Origin: Asticcacaulis sp. AC402
Lineage (GTDB): Bacteria; Pseudomonadota; Alphaproteobacteria; Caulobacterales; Caulobacteraceae
Assembly (NCBI RefSeq): GCF_000495835.1
Contig: NZ_AWGC01000006.1
Location: 124,001-188,000 of the forward strand
Direction: 5' to 3'
DNA length: 64,000 nt
Shown in pieces: positions 48,197 to 58,189 of this stretch; the first letter of the stretch is position 1, and every line of letters starts with the position of its first letter. The notes beneath the pieces are model-generated. The model searched no databases, was not told the origin of the DNA, and was given only the letters and a program-made list of their open reading frames with translations. A program made the translations under genes and the position numbers.

Positions 48197-49390
48197 ATGA
48201 CGGTGACGCAGCATATCGATCTGGTCCAGGCCAATGACCTGACCGCCGCCGATGAAGCTCTTTGGAGGGGTTTCGTAGCGTTGCGGCCGGAACTGACCGG
48301 TCCCTATTTCGATATTCGATATGTTCGCAGCATCGCTGCGGCTGTGCCAAATTGCGCTATCGCCCGATTCCATGAAGATGGCCGTGTCACGGGCTATTTT
48401 GCCTTTCAGAAGCGCGGTGATATCCTTTTGCCGATGGGCGCGCCGCTCAGCGATTACCATGCCGTTGTAGGCGCCTGCGATTTTGTCGCCGACTTTGACC
48501 GGCTTATGCGTCTGACCCACACGCGCCGCCTGGAGTTCCAGGGCATGGTCGGTACCCCGACCGGCCGTGGCGCCCACGTGGGCCTGACCCGCCGCGTTGC
48601 CGACGCCACCAACGGCTTCGACCACTGGTGGGAGACCCAGGACGCAGCCAACCACAAGTTCTTCAAGAATGTGTCGCGCTGTATGCGCAATGTCGAAAAG
48701 GATTTCGGCGGATTCGCCTTTACCTGGGAAAAGGTGTCGCCCGAGCTTATGGACTGGGTGATCGGCCTGAAGCGCGACCAGTACCGTCGTTCCGGCATGC
48801 ACGATGTGTTCGGCTGCCGCTGGACCCGCGCAATGCTCGACCAGTTGGCCGCCGTCGATTTACCCGACTTCGGTTTGCGCTGCGGCGTCTTTCGCCATGA
48901 CGGCCGCCTGGTGGCCGTTGAGATCGCCCTGGTCCAGGGCGAAGACGTCCACCTGTGGTTTCCGGCCTATGATCAGGACTACGGCCGCTATTCGGTCGGC
49001 ATCCTGCTGACCATAGCCATTATAAAGAATACGGAAGCCCTGGGCCTGAAGCGTTTCGACTTTGGCACCGGCGGCGAAGACTATAAGTCGCCGATGACGG
49101 TTCCTGGCGCTGTCTGCCTGGAAGGCGAGATCGAGCTCCAGCGCTCGCTGCAAAGCCGCGCCCTGGATGCAGCCGGGCTGTTCCTGCCGCGAGAACGTTT
49201 CGAGCGGGCAAAAACCAGTCTGCGCCGTCGCGTCAAGGTGATCCGTGCCACTGAGACCAACCTCGCCGGGTGGGCGCGCGCCTTGACCGATCTGGGCCGG
49301 CGCGCCCTTATGCGGGCGGGGATATCCCGGATCTATACCGGCTTCCTGAAGCGCACAGCCGTCCTCGCCACCGTTACCGTCGTTGGCTAG
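48197..49390 (+). CDS. GNAT-type acetyltransferase, CelD/BcsL (BioF2-like) family
   Basis: The protein has 397 residues. An N-terminal half (~15-165) and a C-terminal acyltransferase half (~175-330) have the Acetyltransf_6 pattern: NHKFFKNVSRCMRNVEKD, then WVIGLKRDQYRRSGMHDVF, GRLVAVEIALVQGEDVHLWF and LGLKRFDFGTGGEDYKSPM. Relatives act in polysaccharide export or holdfast/cellulose modification; the substrate here is unknown. The TAG stop is part of a GAGCGC palindrome. It lies between the str and S10 operons. Confidence 0.72.
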   Translation: MTVTQHIDLVQANDLTAADEALWRGFVALRPELTGPYFDIRYVRSIAAAVPNCAIARFHEDGRVTGYFAFQKRGDILLPMGAPLSDYHAVVGACDFVADFDRLMRLTHTRRLEFQGMVGTPTGRGAHVGLTRRVADATNGFDHWWETQDAANHKFFKNVSRCMRNVEKDFGGFAFTWEKVSPELMDWVIGLKRDQYRRSGMHDVFGCRWTRAMLDQLAAVDLPDFGLRCGVFRHDGRLVAVEIALVQGEDVHLWFPAYDQDYGRYSVGILLTIAIIKNTEALGLKRFDFGTGGEDYKSPMTVPGAVCLEGEIELQRSLQSRALDAAGLFLPRERFERAKTSLRRRVKVIRATETNLAGWARALTDLGRRALMRAGISRIYTGFLKRTAVLATVTVVG

Positions 49391-49433
49391 AGCGCAATCC
49401 GAAGAGTGCTGCAGATTTTACCGGATTGCGCTC
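49388..49433. repeat. GAGCGC palindrome at the end of the GNAT gene
   Basis: The arms GAGCGCAATCCG (49390-49401) and CGGATTGCGCTC (49422-49433) pair perfectly around a 20-base loop. The preceding TA completes the TAG stop codon of the gene, as happens at 5571. Confidence 0.75.
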
Positions 49434-49486
49434 GAAGCCCTCTTTGCGAACCGGGCCAGCGGCGACAGGCGCGCCGCTTGCAAAGT

Positions 49487-49511
49487 GGCTATAAACAAAC
49501 CCCCTATAGCC
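49487..49511. other. Short inverted repeat in the S10 upstream region
   Basis: The arms GGCTATA (49487-49493) and TATAGCC (49505-49511) are 11 bases apart. Weak; might be an operator or a stem. The remaining bases up to the S10 promoter hold nothing recognisable. Confidence 0.35.
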
Positions 49512-49668
49512 GTAGTTTCTCGATGACCTGACAAGGTGACGCGCCTACGATATCTGTGCGCAAAGTCCCATACCAATTTGCATCCGGCCCGGCGATCCGC
49601 TATGGGGTGCACGCGCTATGTTTCGATCGTTCGAAGGCTTATTTCTTGGCCCTTTCGCACTTTCGGGC

Positions 49669-49697
49669 TTGACCTTGCTGAGTCGTTCGGTCATATA
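49669..49697 (+). promoter_or_regulatory. Promoter of the S10 operon
   Basis: TTGACC (49669-49674), 17-base spacer, CATATA (49692-49697). It gives a ~250-base leader before rpsJ. The leader contains a CCCCAA-ACGA-TTGGGG hairpin at 49777-49792. Ribosomal-protein autoregulation there is possible but not shown. Confidence 0.55.
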
Positions 49698-49951
49698 CGC
49701 GCACTCTGTTGGATCGGCTGTGACGCGTACGCGTCAGACGCGGTTCGCAAGGCACAAAATTCAGACGCCTCGGCAGCCCCAAACGATTGGGGAGTGAGGT
49801 TCCTGTTCAACGGCCCGCATCGGGGACTACTCGGTGTTGGGCTTTGTTTTTGCGGATATCGCTTCCGGCGAGGGTAACCTCGACGGGCCTGGTCTTTGAA
49901 ATGGTTCACTGGACGCGGTAACGCAACCACCCTTATTGGAATACGAGCGAT

Positions 49952-50260
49952 ATGGATCGTCAGAATATCCGCATCAGGCTCAAGGCCTTCGATCACCGCG
50001 TCCTGGATCATTCCACGCGCGAAATCGTTAACACGGCCAAGAGAACCGGCGCGACCGTCCGGGGGCCGATACCCCTGCCGACGTTGATTGAGCGCTTCAC
50101 CGTCAACCGTTCGCCGCACGTCGACAAGAAGTCGCGCGAACAGTTTGAAATCCGCACGCACAAGCGCGTGCTCGATATCGTCGATCCGACCCCGCAGACC
50201 GTGGACGCGCTTATGAAGCTCGACCTGTCGGCGGGTGTCGATGTCGAGATCAAGATTTAA
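49952..50260 (+). CDS. rpsJ: 30S ribosomal protein S10
   Basis: The protein has 102 residues. It is in the head of the small subunit and, as NusE, links transcription antitermination to translation. Conserved pieces are [39 protein letters not shown] and [17 protein letters not shown]-like ([17 protein letters not shown]). It is the first gene of the S10 operon with an 11-base gap to rplC. Confidence 0.98.
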   Translation: MDRQNIRIRLKAFDHRVLDHSTREIVNTAKRTGATVRGPIPLPTLIERFTVNRSPHVDKKSREQFEIRTHKRVLDIVDPTPQTVDALMKLDLSAGVDVEIKI

Positions 50261-50271
50261 GGGGCGGTCTT

Positions 50272-51000
50272 ATGCGTACAGGTTTGCTCGCTAAAAAGCT
50301 GGGTATGACGCGCTTCTTCGACGCCGAAGGTATGCATGTCCCGGTGACGGTGCTGTCGCTTGACGGCTGTCAGGTCGTCGCCCAGCGTACTCAAGGCCGG
50401 GACGGCTATGTCGCGCTCCAGTTGGGCGCCGGCACCAAGAAAGCCAAGAACACGTCGAATTCCGAGCGCGTTCGTTTTGCAAAGGCTCAGGTCGAGCCCA
50501 AGGCTGTCCTAACGGAATTCCGCGTTTCGGAAGACAATCTGATCGATATCGGTGCCGAGTTTACCGCAGATCACTTTGTCGAAGGCCAGCGCGTCGATAT
50601 CCAGGGTGTCACAATTGGTAAGGGTTTCGCCGGCGCCATGAAGCGCTGGAACTTCGGGGGGCTGCGCGCGACCCACGGCGTGTCCGTTTCGCACCGTTCG
50701 CACGGTTCGACGGGGCAGCGCCAGGATCCCGGTCGTACCTTCCCCGGCAAGAAGATGGCCGGTCACTACGGAACTGAAACCGTCACCACCCTGAACCTAA
50801 CGGTTGCCCGCATCGACGCTGAGCGCGGCCTGGTGTTCATCCGTGGCGCCGTTCCCGGTGCGGAAGGCTCCTATGTCAAGATTCGCGACGCCGTGAAGAA
50901 GGCGGCTCCGGCCGGCCTGAAGTTCCCGGGCGCGATCAAGTCCAACGCCGCTGCGGCGCCTGCCGCAGAAGAGGCTCCGGCTGAAGAGGGCGCTGAATAA
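50272..51000 (+). CDS. rplC: 50S ribosomal protein L3
   Basis: The protein has 242 residues, about 30 longer than E. coli L3 because of an Ala/Glu-rich tail ([14 protein letters not shown]). It begins [12 protein letters not shown] and holds the peptidyl-transferase-near loop [20 protein letters not shown] with its methylated Gln. It folds 23S rRNA early in assembly. Two bases separate it from rplD. Confidence 0.98.
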   Translation: MRTGLLAKKLGMTRFFDAEGMHVPVTVLSLDGCQVVAQRTQGRDGYVALQLGAGTKKAKNTSNSERVRFAKAQVEPKAVLTEFRVSEDNLIDIGAEFTADHFVEGQRVDIQGVTIGKGFAGAMKRWNFGGLRATHGVSVSHRSHGSTGQRQDPGRTFPGKKMAGHYGTETVTTLNLTVARIDAERGLVFIRGAVPGAEGSYVKIRDAVKKAAPAGLKFPGAIKSNAAAAPAAEEAPAEEGAE

Positions 51001-51002
51001 TC

Positions 51003-51674
51003 ATGAAACTCGACGTTCTTAAACTCGACGCCACGTCAGCGGGTTCGGTTGAACTTTCGGATCTCGTTTTCGGGATCTCGGAAATTCGGGCTGACATCCT
51101 GCACCGCGTCGTCAACTGGCAATTGGCCAAGCGCCGTGCCGGCACCCACAAGGTTCAGACCCGCAACGAGAATTCTCGCACGGGTAAGAAGATGTACAAG
51201 CAAAAGGGCTCCGGCGGCGCTCGCCACGGTTCGCGCCGCGCGCCGCAGTTCGTCGGTGGTTCGCGCGCCTTCGGTCCGGTCGTGCGTTCGCATGCTTTCG
51301 ACCTGCCCAAGAAGGTCCGCGCCCTGGGTCTGCGTCACGCCCTGTCGTCCAAGGTAAAGGATGGTTCGCTGATCGTACTGGATCAGGCCGTCGTCGACTC
51401 GCCGAAGACCGCTTCGCTCCGGGCTTCTTTTGAGAAGCTGGGCCTTGTCAACGCCCTGTTCATCACGGGCGCCGAGGTCGACACCAACTTCGCGCTCGCT
51501 TCGCGCAACATCCCCAACATCGACGTGCTGCCGACGGCAGGCCTGAATGTCTATGACATCCTGCGCCGCCACAAGCTGGTGCTGACGACGGCGGCGGTTG
51601 AAGCTATCGAAGCCCGCTTCGCTGATTCCGTAAAGACGACCTCGGCTGACGCCCTGGTCGGTGGGGAGGCCTAA
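51003..51674 (+). CDS. rplD: 50S ribosomal protein L4
   Basis: The protein has 223 residues. An extended loop ([20 protein letters not shown]) reaches into the exit tunnel and carries the site of macrolide-resistance changes. The globular part contains [12 protein letters not shown]. In E. coli L4 represses its own operon by binding the leader; the same is possible here. A C-terminal ~25-residue extension ([15 protein letters not shown]) is present. Confidence 0.97.
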   Translation: MKLDVLKLDATSAGSVELSDLVFGISEIRADILHRVVNWQLAKRRAGTHKVQTRNENSRTGKKMYKQKGSGGARHGSRRAPQFVGGSRAFGPVVRSHAFDLPKKVRALGLRHALSSKVKDGSLIVLDQAVVDSPKTASLRASFEKLGLVNALFITGAEVDTNFALASRNIPNIDVLPTAGLNVYDILRRHKLVLTTAAVEAIEARFADSVKTTSADALVGGEA

Positions 51675-51677
51675 GTC

Positions 51678-51974
51678 ATGGCTGCTACCATCCGCAATTT
51701 CGACGTCCTGCTGGCGCCGCACATCACCGAAAAGACGACCCTGCTCTCCGAGCAGAACAAGGTTGTCTTCCGGGTCGCGCTCGACAGCTCCAAGGACGAA
51801 GTCGCTTCCGCCGTCGAGGCCATCTACGACGTCAAGGTCACCAAGGTGAACACCATTGTCACCAAGGGCAAGACCAAGCGTTTCAAGGGCATCAAGGGCC
51901 GTCGCAGCGACATCAAGAAGGCGATCGTGACGCTGGCCGAAGGTCAGTCCATCGACGTCTCGACCGGTCTGTAA
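51678..51974 (+). CDS. rplW: 50S ribosomal protein L23
   Basis: The protein has 98 residues. It lies at the tunnel exit and docks trigger factor and SRP. It shows [20 protein letters not shown] and the long basic loop [20 protein letters not shown]. Its GTPase-free fold and length fit the bacterial form. It starts 3 bases behind rplD and ends 15 bases before rplB. Confidence 0.97.
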   Translation: MAATIRNFDVLLAPHITEKTTLLSEQNKVVFRVALDSSKDEVASAVEAIYDVKVTKVNTIVTKGKTKRFKGIKGRRSDIKKAIVTLAEGQSIDVSTGL

Positions 51975-51989
51975 GGGAAGGCTCGCACA

Positions 51990-52826
51990 ATGGCATTGAA
52001 ACATTTCAACCCAACGTCGCCGGGCCGTCGCCAGTTGATCCTGGTGGACCGTTCGGAACTGCACAAGGGCAAGCCGGAAAAGTCGCTGGTCGAAGGCCTG
52101 ACGAAGTCCGGCGGCCGCGGCGCCGGTGGCCGCATCGCCGTGCGCTTCCGCGGCGGCGGCGCCAAGCGCCTGTATCGGATCATCGACTTCAAGCGTCGCA
52201 AGCTTGACGTCGTTGGTACCGTCGAGCGCCTGGAATACGATCCGAACCGTACTGCCTTCATTGCACTGATCTCTTATGCTGATGGCGAGAAGGCCTACAT
52301 TCTGGCCCCGCAACGCCTCAAGGCCGGAGACCAGATCATTTCTTCGGAAAAGGTCGACGTGAAGCCAGGTAACGCGGCGCCGCTGCGCAGCCTGCCGATC
52401 GGCACGATCATCCATAACGTTGAGCTGAAGCCCGGCAAGGGTGGTCAGCTGGCACGTTCGGCCGGTGCCTATGCTCAGCTGGTCGGCCGCGACGCCGGCT
52501 ACGCTCAGATACGTCTCGGTTCGGGCGAGCTGCGCATGGTTCTCGACTCGTGCATGGCGACAGTCGGTGCCGTGTCCAACCAGGACCACATGAACATCAA
52601 CCTGGGTAAGGCTGGCCGTTCGCGTCATATGGGCTTCCGTCCGCACGTTCGCGGCGTTGCCATGAACCCCGTCGACCACCCGCACGGTGGTGGTGAAGGC
52701 AAGACCTCGGGCGGCCGTAATCCGGTTACCCCGTGGGGCGTTCCCACCAAGGGCCGCAAGACTCGTACCAACAAGGCGACGGACAAGTACATCATCCGTT
52801 CGCGTCACGTTAAGAAGGCTCGCTAA
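51990..52826 (+). CDS. rplB: 50S ribosomal protein L2
   Basis: The protein has 278 residues, near the usual length. It helps join the subunits and shapes the peptidyl-transferase centre. The conserved C-terminal block [19 protein letters not shown] is present, with the catalytic-site-near His in DHPHGGG. The N-terminal half has the OB-fold pattern [18 protein letters not shown]. It ends 3 bases before rpsS. Confidence 0.98.
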   Translation: MALKHFNPTSPGRRQLILVDRSELHKGKPEKSLVEGLTKSGGRGAGGRIAVRFRGGGAKRLYRIIDFKRRKLDVVGTVERLEYDPNRTAFIALISYADGEKAYILAPQRLKAGDQIISSEKVDVKPGNAAPLRSLPIGTIIHNVELKPGKGGQLARSAGAYAQLVGRDAGYAQIRLGSGELRMVLDSCMATVGAVSNQDHMNINLGKAGRSRHMGFRPHVRGVAMNPVDHPHGGGEGKTSGGRNPVTPWGVPTKGRKTRTNKATDKYIIRSRHVKKAR

Positions 52827-52829
52827 ACC

Positions 52830-53108
52830 ATGGCTCGCTCCGTTTGGAAAGGCCCGTTCGTGGATGGCCATCTTCTGAAGAAGGTGGAAACCGCGCTCAA
52901 TTCGGGTCGCAAGGAAGTCGTCAAGACCTGGTCTCGCCGTTCGGTCATCATGCCGCAATTTGTCGGCGCGACCATCGGTGTCTACAACGGTCAGAAGCAT
53001 GTCCCCGTTCTCATCAACGAGGACATGGTCGGCATGAAGCTCGGTGAATTCTCGCCGACGCGCAACTTCCCCGGTCACGCCGCCGACAAGAAGGCGAAGA
53101 GGAAGTAA
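52830..53108 (+). CDS. rpsS: 30S ribosomal protein S19
   Basis: The protein has 92 residues. In the head of the small subunit it pairs with S13 and contacts the A-site tRNA. It begins [17 protein letters not shown] and contains the [18 protein letters not shown] and [14 protein letters not shown] segments. The last bases lie one base before the rplV start. Confidence 0.98.
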   Translation: MARSVWKGPFVDGHLLKKVETALNSGRKEVVKTWSRRSVIMPQFVGATIGVYNGQKHVPVLINEDMVGMKLGEFSPTRNFPGHAADKKAKRK

Positions 53109-53109
53109 C

Positions 53110-53493
53110 ATGTCGCAGACCAAGAATCCGCGCCGCGTCAACGCTAACGAAGCCCGCACCAAGCTGGTTTCCGTGCGCATCTCGCCGCAAAAGCTCAACC
53201 TTGTCGCTGCCTCTATTCGCGGCCTCAGGGTCCAGCGCGCTCTCAACGAGCTGGAATTCTCGCGCAAACGTATCGCCAAGGACGTCCGCAAGGCGCTCTA
53301 TTCAGCGATCTCGAACGCCGAGAACAACCACAACCTCGACATCGACAACCTGGTTGTCGCCGAGGCCTATGTCGGCAAGGGGCTGGTCATGAAGCGCTTC
53401 GCTTCACGCGCCCGCGGCCGTTCTTCGCGTATCATGAAACCCTTTTCCGAATTGACGATCGTCGTTCGTGAACTTGGCCAGGAGGCTGCGTAA
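53110..53493 (+). CDS. rplV: 50S ribosomal protein L22
   Basis: The protein has 127 residues. A globular part sits on the outer surface and a beta hairpin lines the exit tunnel near L4 ([17 protein letters not shown]). It contains [17 protein letters not shown]. The true start is ATG 53110, one base behind rpsS; an earlier in-frame ATG (53044) lies inside rpsS. Its stop overlaps the rpsC start by one base (TAATG). Confidence 0.97.
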   Translation: MSQTKNPRRVNANEARTKLVSVRISPQKLNLVAASIRGLRVQRALNELEFSRKRIAKDVRKALYSAISNAENNHNLDIDNLVVAEAYVGKGLVMKRFASRARGRSSRIMKPFSELTIVVRELGQEAA

Positions 53494-54254
53494 TGGGTCA
53501 GAAAGCCAATCCGATCGGCCTTCGCCTCGGCATCAACCGCACCTGGGACAGCCGCTGGTTCGCCCAGCGCCAGGAGTACGCCAAGCTGCTCCACCAGGAT
53601 CTGCGAATCCGCAAGATGCTGAAGGAAAAGCTGAACGCCGCCGGCGTGTCGCGCATCATCATCGAGCGCCCGCACAAGAAGTGCCGCATTACCATCTACG
53701 CCGCCCGTCCGGGTGTCGTGATCGGTAAGAAGGGCGCCGATATCGACAAGCTGCGCAAGGACGTTTCGGTCATCACTGACGGCGAAGTGTTCCTGAACCT
53801 GGTCGAAGTCCGCAAGCCGGAAGTCGATGCGCAACTGGTGGCCGAGTCGATCGCCCAGCAACTGGAACGTCGCATCGCGTTCCGTCGCGCCATGAAGCGC
53901 TCGATCCAGTCGGCCATGCGTCTTGGCGCCAAGGGTATCCGGATGAACTTGTCGGGCCGCCTTGGTGGTGCTGAAATCGCCCGGATGGAATGGTACCGCG
54001 AAGGCCGCGTGCCTTTGCACACCTTGCGTGCTGACATCGACATGGGTTTCGCCGAAGCTTTGACGACCTACGGCATTATTGGTGTCAAGGTGTGGATCTT
54101 CAAGGGTGAAGTGCTGGAGCACGATCCCTCGGCCCAGGACAAGCGTTGGGCGCAGGAAGCGGCTGGTCCGTCGTCGAACGACCGTCCGGAACGCGGCGAG
54201 CGTGGCGATCGCAACAACCGCGGCCCGCGCCGCGACCGCAACAAGGAGAACTAA
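53493..54254 (+). CDS. rpsC: 30S ribosomal protein S3
   Basis: The protein has 253 residues. Type II KH domain (~17-110, [18 protein letters not shown] motif) and the C-terminal S3 domain ([21 protein letters not shown]). It shapes the mRNA entry tunnel with S4 and S5. The tail from ~228 is rich in Arg, Gly and Asn ([19 protein letters not shown]), longer than in E. coli. It starts inside the rplV stop. Confidence 0.98.
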   Translation: MGQKANPIGLRLGINRTWDSRWFAQRQEYAKLLHQDLRIRKMLKEKLNAAGVSRIIIERPHKKCRITIYAARPGVVIGKKGADIDKLRKDVSVITDGEVFLNLVEVRKPEVDAQLVAESIAQQLERRIAFRRAMKRSIQSAMRLGAKGIRMNLSGRLGGAEIARMEWYREGRVPLHTLRADIDMGFAEALTTYGIIGVKVWIFKGEVLEHDPSAQDKRWAQEAAGPSSNDRPERGERGDRNNRGPRRDRNKEN

Positions 54255-54257
54255 GTC

Positions 54258-54692
54258 ATGATGCTCCCCAAGCGGACTAAGTACCGCAAGGCGTTCAAGG
54301 GCCGCATCCACGGTAACGCCAAGGGTGGTTACACCCTGAACTTCGGTTCGTACGGCCTTAAGACCGTTGAGCCCGAGCGTCTCACCGCCCGTCAGATCGA
54401 AGCCGCACGTCGCGCCATCACCCGTCAGATGAAGCGTCAGGGCCGCGTATGGATCCGTATTTTCCCCGACCTTCCCGTCACCGGCAAGCCGGCTGAAGTG
54501 CGGATGGGTAAGGGCAAGGGCGCTGTCGACTATTGGGCCGCACGCGTTCACCCGGGCCGTATCCTGTTTGAAATCGACGGCGTGCCCGACGACATCGCGC
54601 GTGAAGCGCTGCGTCTCGGCGCTGCCAAGCTGCCCGTCTCCACCCGTGTCGTGACCCGTCTCGACGCCGGTGTTGCTGCGGCCGCGGAGTAA
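54258..54692 (+). CDS. rplP: 50S ribosomal protein L16
   Basis: The protein has 144 residues. Next to the A site, it helps place aminoacyl-tRNA. It contains [20 protein letters not shown], the [10 protein letters not shown]-like segment ([18 protein letters not shown]) and [15 protein letters not shown]. The start is ATG 54258 rather than 54261 because AAGGAG is 9 bases upstream of it; the true protein may still begin one residue later. Confidence 0.97.
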   Translation: MMLPKRTKYRKAFKGRIHGNAKGGYTLNFGSYGLKTVEPERLTARQIEAARRAITRQMKRQGRVWIRIFPDLPVTGKPAEVRMGKGKGAVDYWAARVHPGRILFEIDGVPDDIAREALRLGAAKLPVSTRVVTRLDAGVAAAAE

Positions 54693-54697
54693 GTTAA

Positions 54698-54904
54698 ATG
54701 ACCAAGATTGCTGACTTTCGCGTCATGACCCCGGACCAGTTGCATGAGCAACTTCTGAGCCTGAAGAAGGAGCAGTTCAACCTGCGCTTCCAGAAGGCGA
54801 CGGGTTCGTTCGAAAAGACCCACCGCGTCGGTGAGATCCGCAAGGACATCGCCCGCATTCAATCCCTGGTAACGGCTCAAAAGGCCGCTGCCAAGTCCGC
54901 CTAA
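54698..54904 (+). CDS. rpmC: 50S ribosomal protein L29
   Basis: The protein has 68 residues in a two-helix hairpin. It lies at the tunnel exit beside L23. The core is [20 protein letters not shown] and [15 protein letters not shown]. It is placed between rplP and rpsQ with 5- and 13-base gaps, as in most bacteria. Confidence 0.96.
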   Translation: MTKIADFRVMTPDQLHEQLLSLKKEQFNLRFQKATGSFEKTHRVGEIRKDIARIQSLVTAQKAAAKSA

Positions 54905-54917
54905 GAGGATTTAGACC

Positions 54918-55157
54918 ATGCCCAAGCGCATTCTCGAAGGTCTGGTCGTCTCCGACAAGGGCGACAAGACTGTGGTCGTAAGAGTGGAACGCACCATCCT
55001 GCATCCCGTCCTCAAAAAGACGGTGCGCAAGTCCAAGCGCTACCATGCTCACGACGAAAACAACACGTACAAGGCCGGCGAAAGCATCCGCATCATCGAG
55101 TGCGCGCCGAAGTCGAAGCTGAAGACGTGGGAAGTTATTCCCCGCGAAGCCAACTAA
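54918..55157 (+). CDS. rpsQ: 30S ribosomal protein S17
   Basis: The protein has 79 residues. It has an OB fold on the lower body of the small subunit and binds 16S rRNA directly in early assembly. It shows [20 protein letters not shown] and [26 protein letters not shown] in the 13-base gap gives its ribosome site. Confidence 0.97.
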   Translation: MPKRILEGLVVSDKGDKTVVVRVERTILHPVLKKTVRKSKRYHAHDENNTYKAGESIRIIECAPKSKLKTWEVIPREAN

Positions 55158-55169
55158 AGGACGTTTGAT

Positions 55170-55538
55170 ATGATTCAGATGCAAACTAACCTGGAAGTTG
55201 CCGACAATTCGGGCGCGCGCCGGGTCATGTGCATCAAGGTGTTGGGCGGCTCCAAGCGCCGCTACGCCTCGGTGGGCGACCTGATCGTGGTTTCGGTCAA
55301 GGAAGCGATTCCGCGCGGCCGCGTCAAAAAGGGCGACGTTCTGCGCGCCATTGTCGTACGGACGTCCAAGGACATTCAACGCAAGGACGGTTCGGTTATC
55401 CGTTTCGACACCAACGCCGCCGTTATCGTCAACAAGTCGAGCGAGCCGATCGGCACGCGTATCTTCGGGCCTGTGCCGCGTGAACTGCGCGCCAAGAACC
55501 ATATGAAGATCATCTCGCTTGCCCCCGAGGTCATCTGA
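55170..55538 (+). CDS. rplN: 50S ribosomal protein L14
   Basis: The protein has 122 residues, the invariant length. It forms part of the subunit interface. [21 protein letters not shown] and [21 protein letters not shown] are typical. It is the first gene of the spc block, which here runs on from S10 without an obvious new promoter in the 12-base gap. Confidence 0.98.
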   Translation: MIQMQTNLEVADNSGARRVMCIKVLGGSKRRYASVGDLIVVSVKEAIPRGRVKKGDVLRAIVVRTSKDIQRKDGSVIRFDTNAAVIVNKSSEPIGTRIFGPVPRELRAKNHMKIISLAPEVI

Positions 55539-55574
55539 AATGACCTCGAAGACGAATAGAAGGAAGGTCATCTA

Positions 55575-55889
55575 ATGGCTGCCAAGATCAAGAAGGGCGA
55601 CACGGTTGTCGTCCTGACCGGCAAGGACAAGGGCCGTAGCGGCACCGTCACCAAGGTCCTCCCTGAGAACGAGCGTGTGCTGGTCCAGGGCGTAAACATG
55701 GTTCAACGCCATACGCGTCCGTCCCAGGGCAATCCCAACGGCGGCATCATCAACAAGGAAGCGTCACTGCACGTTTCCAACGTCGCCCACATCGACGCCA
55801 ACGGCAAGCCGACCCGCGTCGGTTTCAAGATCGAAGGCGACAAGAAGGTCCGCGTTGCCAAGACGACGGGAGAGGTCATCAATGGCTGA
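55575..55889 (+). CDS. rplX: 50S ribosomal protein L24
   Basis: The protein has 104 residues. It has a KOW motif ([20 protein letters not shown]) and starts large-subunit assembly near the tunnel exit. Further parts are [12 protein letters not shown] and [15 protein letters not shown]. It lies 36 bases after rplN, and its last 8 bases overlap rplE. Confidence 0.98.
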   Translation: MAAKIKKGDTVVVLTGKDKGRSGTVTKVLPENERVLVQGVNMVQRHTRPSQGNPNGGIINKEASLHVSNVAHIDANGKPTRVGFKIEGDKKVRVAKTTGEVING

Positions 55890-56454
55890 TACTGAAACCC
55901 CGGAAACGGTTTACGTTCCGCGCGCCAAGCAGGTCTATCTTGATACGATCCGCGCCGCGTTGAAGGAAGAGTTCGGTTATACGAACGAAATGCAGGTCCC
56001 CAAGCTCGACAAGATCGTCGTCAACATGGGTATCGGCGAGGCCACTGCCGACTCCAAGAAGGTCAATTCGGCCATTAAGGACCTGGCGGCCATCACCGGT
56101 CAGAAGCCGGCTCCGACGCGCGCGCGTCAATCCATCGCCGGCTTCAAGCTGCGCGAAGGCATGGTGGTTGGCGCCAAGGTGACCCTGCGCAAAGACCGTA
56201 TGTACGAGTTCCTGGACCGCCTGATCACCATCGCCCTGCCGCGCGTGAAGGACTTCCGTGGCCTGAACGGCAATTCGTTCGACGGTCGCGGCAACTATGC
56301 CATGGGTCTGAAGGAGCACATCGTGTTCCCGGAGATCAATTACGACCAGATCGACCAGATGTGGGGCATGGACATCGTCGTTTGCACCACGGCCACGAGT
56401 GACAAGGAAGCCAAGTCGCTTCTGAAGCACTTCCAGTTCCCGTTCACCGCGTAA
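55882..56454 (+). CDS. rplE: 50S ribosomal protein L5
   Basis: The protein has 190 residues. It binds 5S rRNA and contacts the P-site tRNA. It contains [40 protein letters not shown] and [20 protein letters not shown]. The start is ATG 55882, overlapping rplX by 8 bases; an in-frame ATG at 55855 lies deeper in rplX. The [17 protein letters not shown] leader is a little longer than in E. coli. Confidence 0.97.
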   Translation: MADTETPETVYVPRAKQVYLDTIRAALKEEFGYTNEMQVPKLDKIVVNMGIGEATADSKKVNSAIKDLAAITGQKPAPTRARQSIAGFKLREGMVVGAKVTLRKDRMYEFLDRLITIALPRVKDFRGLNGNSFDGRGNYAMGLKEHIVFPEINYDQIDQMWGMDIVVCTTATSDKEAKSLLKHFQFPFTA

Positions 56455-56474
56455 AGGACGGGTAGAGAGACACA

Positions 56475-56780
56475 ATGGCAAAGAAATCCGCTGTCAACCG
56501 CAATGAGATGGTCAAGAAACTGGTGGCGCAATATGCCTCCAGACGCGAAGCCCTCAAGGCCAAGGCCAATGACGAAACACTGCCTCTTGAGGAGCGTTTC
56601 GAAGCCCGCCTGAAGCTGGCCAAGCTGCCGCGCAACTCGGCTGCGGTCCGCATCCGCAACCGCTGCGAAATCACCGGGCGCCCGCGCGCCTATTACCGCA
56701 AGATGCATATGAGCCGGATCGCGCTCCGGAAGCTGGGCAATGAAGGCCAGATTCCGGGCCTGACCAAGGCCAGCTGGTAA
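56475..56780 (+). CDS. rpsN: 30S ribosomal protein S14 (long, zinc-free form)
   Basis: The protein has 101 residues. It lacks the CxxC...CxxC zinc site of the 61-residue form, so it is the C-minus type. It sits in the head of the small subunit. It ends [18 protein letters not shown]-like ([20 protein letters not shown]). It stands 20 bases after rplE with a GGTAGAGAG site. Confidence 0.97.
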   Translation: MAKKSAVNRNEMVKKLVAQYASRREALKAKANDETLPLEERFEARLKLAKLPRNSAAVRIRNRCEITGRPRAYYRKMHMSRIALRKLGNEGQIPGLTKASW

Positions 56781-56795
56781 GGGGAGGGTACATTC

Positions 56796-57194
56796 ATGTT
56801 CGTTAACGATCCCCTCAGCGATATGATCGCGCGCATCAAGAACGGCGCCATGCGCAGCCGCTCCAAGGTGCTGACCCCGGCCTCCAAGCTGCGTGCCCAC
56901 GTCCTGGACGTGCTGCGCGACGAAGGCTATATCCGCGGCTATGAAGTCCTGGAGACCCCGGGTGAGTTCCCGCAGTTCGAAATCGAACTGAAGTATTTCG
57001 ACGGTCAGCCGGTCATCGCGGAAATTGCGCGCGTGTCCAAGCCGGGCCGCCGAGTCTATTCGTCGATCAAGGACCTCAAGCCGATAAAGAACGGCCTGGG
57101 TATCTCGATCCTGTCGACGCCGAAGGGCGTCATGTCTGACACAGCTGCCCGCGACGCAAACGTCGGTGGCGAAGTTCTCTGCCGCGTCTACTAA
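56796..57194 (+). CDS. rpsH: 30S ribosomal protein S8
   Basis: The protein has 132 residues. It binds the central domain of 16S rRNA. In E. coli it represses the spc operon by binding rplE mRNA. The sequence starts [16 protein letters not shown] and closes [17 protein letters not shown] and [10 protein letters not shown]. It is followed by a 39-base gap before rplF. Confidence 0.98.
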   Translation: MFVNDPLSDMIARIKNGAMRSRSKVLTPASKLRAHVLDVLRDEGYIRGYEVLETPGEFPQFEIELKYFDGQPVIAEIARVSKPGRRVYSSIKDLKPIKNGLGISILSTPKGVMSDTAARDANVGGEVLCRVY

Positions 57195-57233
57195 GACGCG
57201 TCGGCTGAACACTTAAGGCACAAAGGTAAAATT

Positions 57234-57767
57234 ATGTCTCGTATCGGCAAGAAGGCCATTACTGTACCGAACGGCGTGAATATCACGCTCTCGGGACAGG
57301 ATGTCGCCGTCAAGGGCCCCAAAGGCCAACTGTCCTGGAAGGTCGTCGAGGAAATCGAAGTCCGTCAGGAAGGCAATGTTCTGCACATCAGCCCGCGTGG
57401 CGAAACCCAACGCCACAAGGCGATGTGGGGCCTGTCGCGGACGCTGATCGCCAACATGGTCAAGGGCGTCACAGACGGTTACGAAACCAGCCTGGAAATG
57501 GTCGGCGTCGGTTACCGCGCCGCTCTGAAGGGGCCAAACCTGTCGCTGCAACTGGGCTTCTCGCACGATGTCGACATCGTGCCGCCAGAAGGCATCAGGT
57601 TCGAAGTGCCGAAGCAGACCGAAGTCAAGATCATCGGGATCGACAAGCAGGCCGTCGGTGAGTTGGCCGCCAAGATCCGCAAGATCCGTCCCCCCGAGCC
57701 CTATAAGGGCAAGGGTGTTAAATACGCCGGCGAAAAGGTTCGCCGCAAGGAAGGCAAGAAGAAGTAA
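57234..57767 (+). CDS. rplF: 50S ribosomal protein L6
   Basis: The protein has 177 residues in two similar alpha/beta domains. Near the factor-binding site it affects elongation-factor use. It has [14 protein letters not shown], the VGYRAALKG segment and ending [20 protein letters not shown]. It ends 3 bases before rplR. Confidence 0.98.
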   Translation: MSRIGKKAITVPNGVNITLSGQDVAVKGPKGQLSWKVVEEIEVRQEGNVLHISPRGETQRHKAMWGLSRTLIANMVKGVTDGYETSLEMVGVGYRAALKGPNLSLQLGFSHDVDIVPPEGIRFEVPKQTEVKIIGIDKQAVGELAAKIRKIRPPEPYKGKGVKYAGEKVRRKEGKKK

Positions 57768-57770
57768 GCT

Positions 57771-58124
57771 ATGGCCCTCTCTCCTCGTCAGCTGCTCGCG
57801 CGCCGTGCGGAACGCAACCGCACCCGTCTCAAGAAGCTCTCCAACGGCCGCCCGCGTTTGTCGGTCTTCCGTTCGGACAAGAACATCTATGCCCAGGTCA
57901 TCGACGACGCCAGCGGTGTCACGATCGTGTCCGCTTCGTCGCTCGAAAGCGGCAAGAAGCAGGGCTCGGATCAGGCTGCCGCGACCGAAGTCGGCAAGCT
58001 GGTCGCTCAGCGTGCCATCGAAAAGGGCGTCTCGGACGTGGTTTTCGATCGCGGTGGCTACATCTATCACGGTCGGGTGAAGGCGTTGGCGGAAGCCGCG
58101 CGTGAAGCCGGTCTCAACTTTTAA
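57771..58124 (+). CDS. rplR: 50S ribosomal protein L18
   Basis: The protein has 117 residues. It binds 5S rRNA together with L5. The segments are [35 protein letters not shown] and ending [21 protein letters not shown] 65-base gap with a palindromic repeat follows, an interruption of the otherwise tight spacing. Confidence 0.98.
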   Translation: MALSPRQLLARRAERNRTRLKKLSNGRPRLSVFRSDKNIYAQVIDDASGVTIVSASSLESGKKQGSDQAAATEVGKLVAQRAIEKGVSDVVFDRGGYIYHGRVKALAEAAREAGLNF

Positions 58125-58131
58125 CGTGGTC

Positions 58132-58175
58132 GCGCATCGTAACCGGAAAGTGCTGACACTTTTCGGGATGCGCTC
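58132..58175. repeat. GAGCGC-type palindrome between rplR and rpsE
   Basis: The left arm GCGCATCGTAACCGGAAAGTG and right arm CACTTTTCGGGATGCGCTC pair after a four-base insertion in the left arm. The sequence GCGCATCCCGAAAAGTG is of the type of dispersed intergenic palindromes seen in many alphaproteobacteria. It sits inside an essential operon and has no T-run. Confidence 0.7.
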
Positions 58176-58189
58176 GTAAGGAATCCTGC

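Noticed and set aside
51036-53291. 751-codon minus-strand frame across rplD to rplV
   Set aside because: It is fully antisense to five ribosomal protein genes and has no recognisable features.
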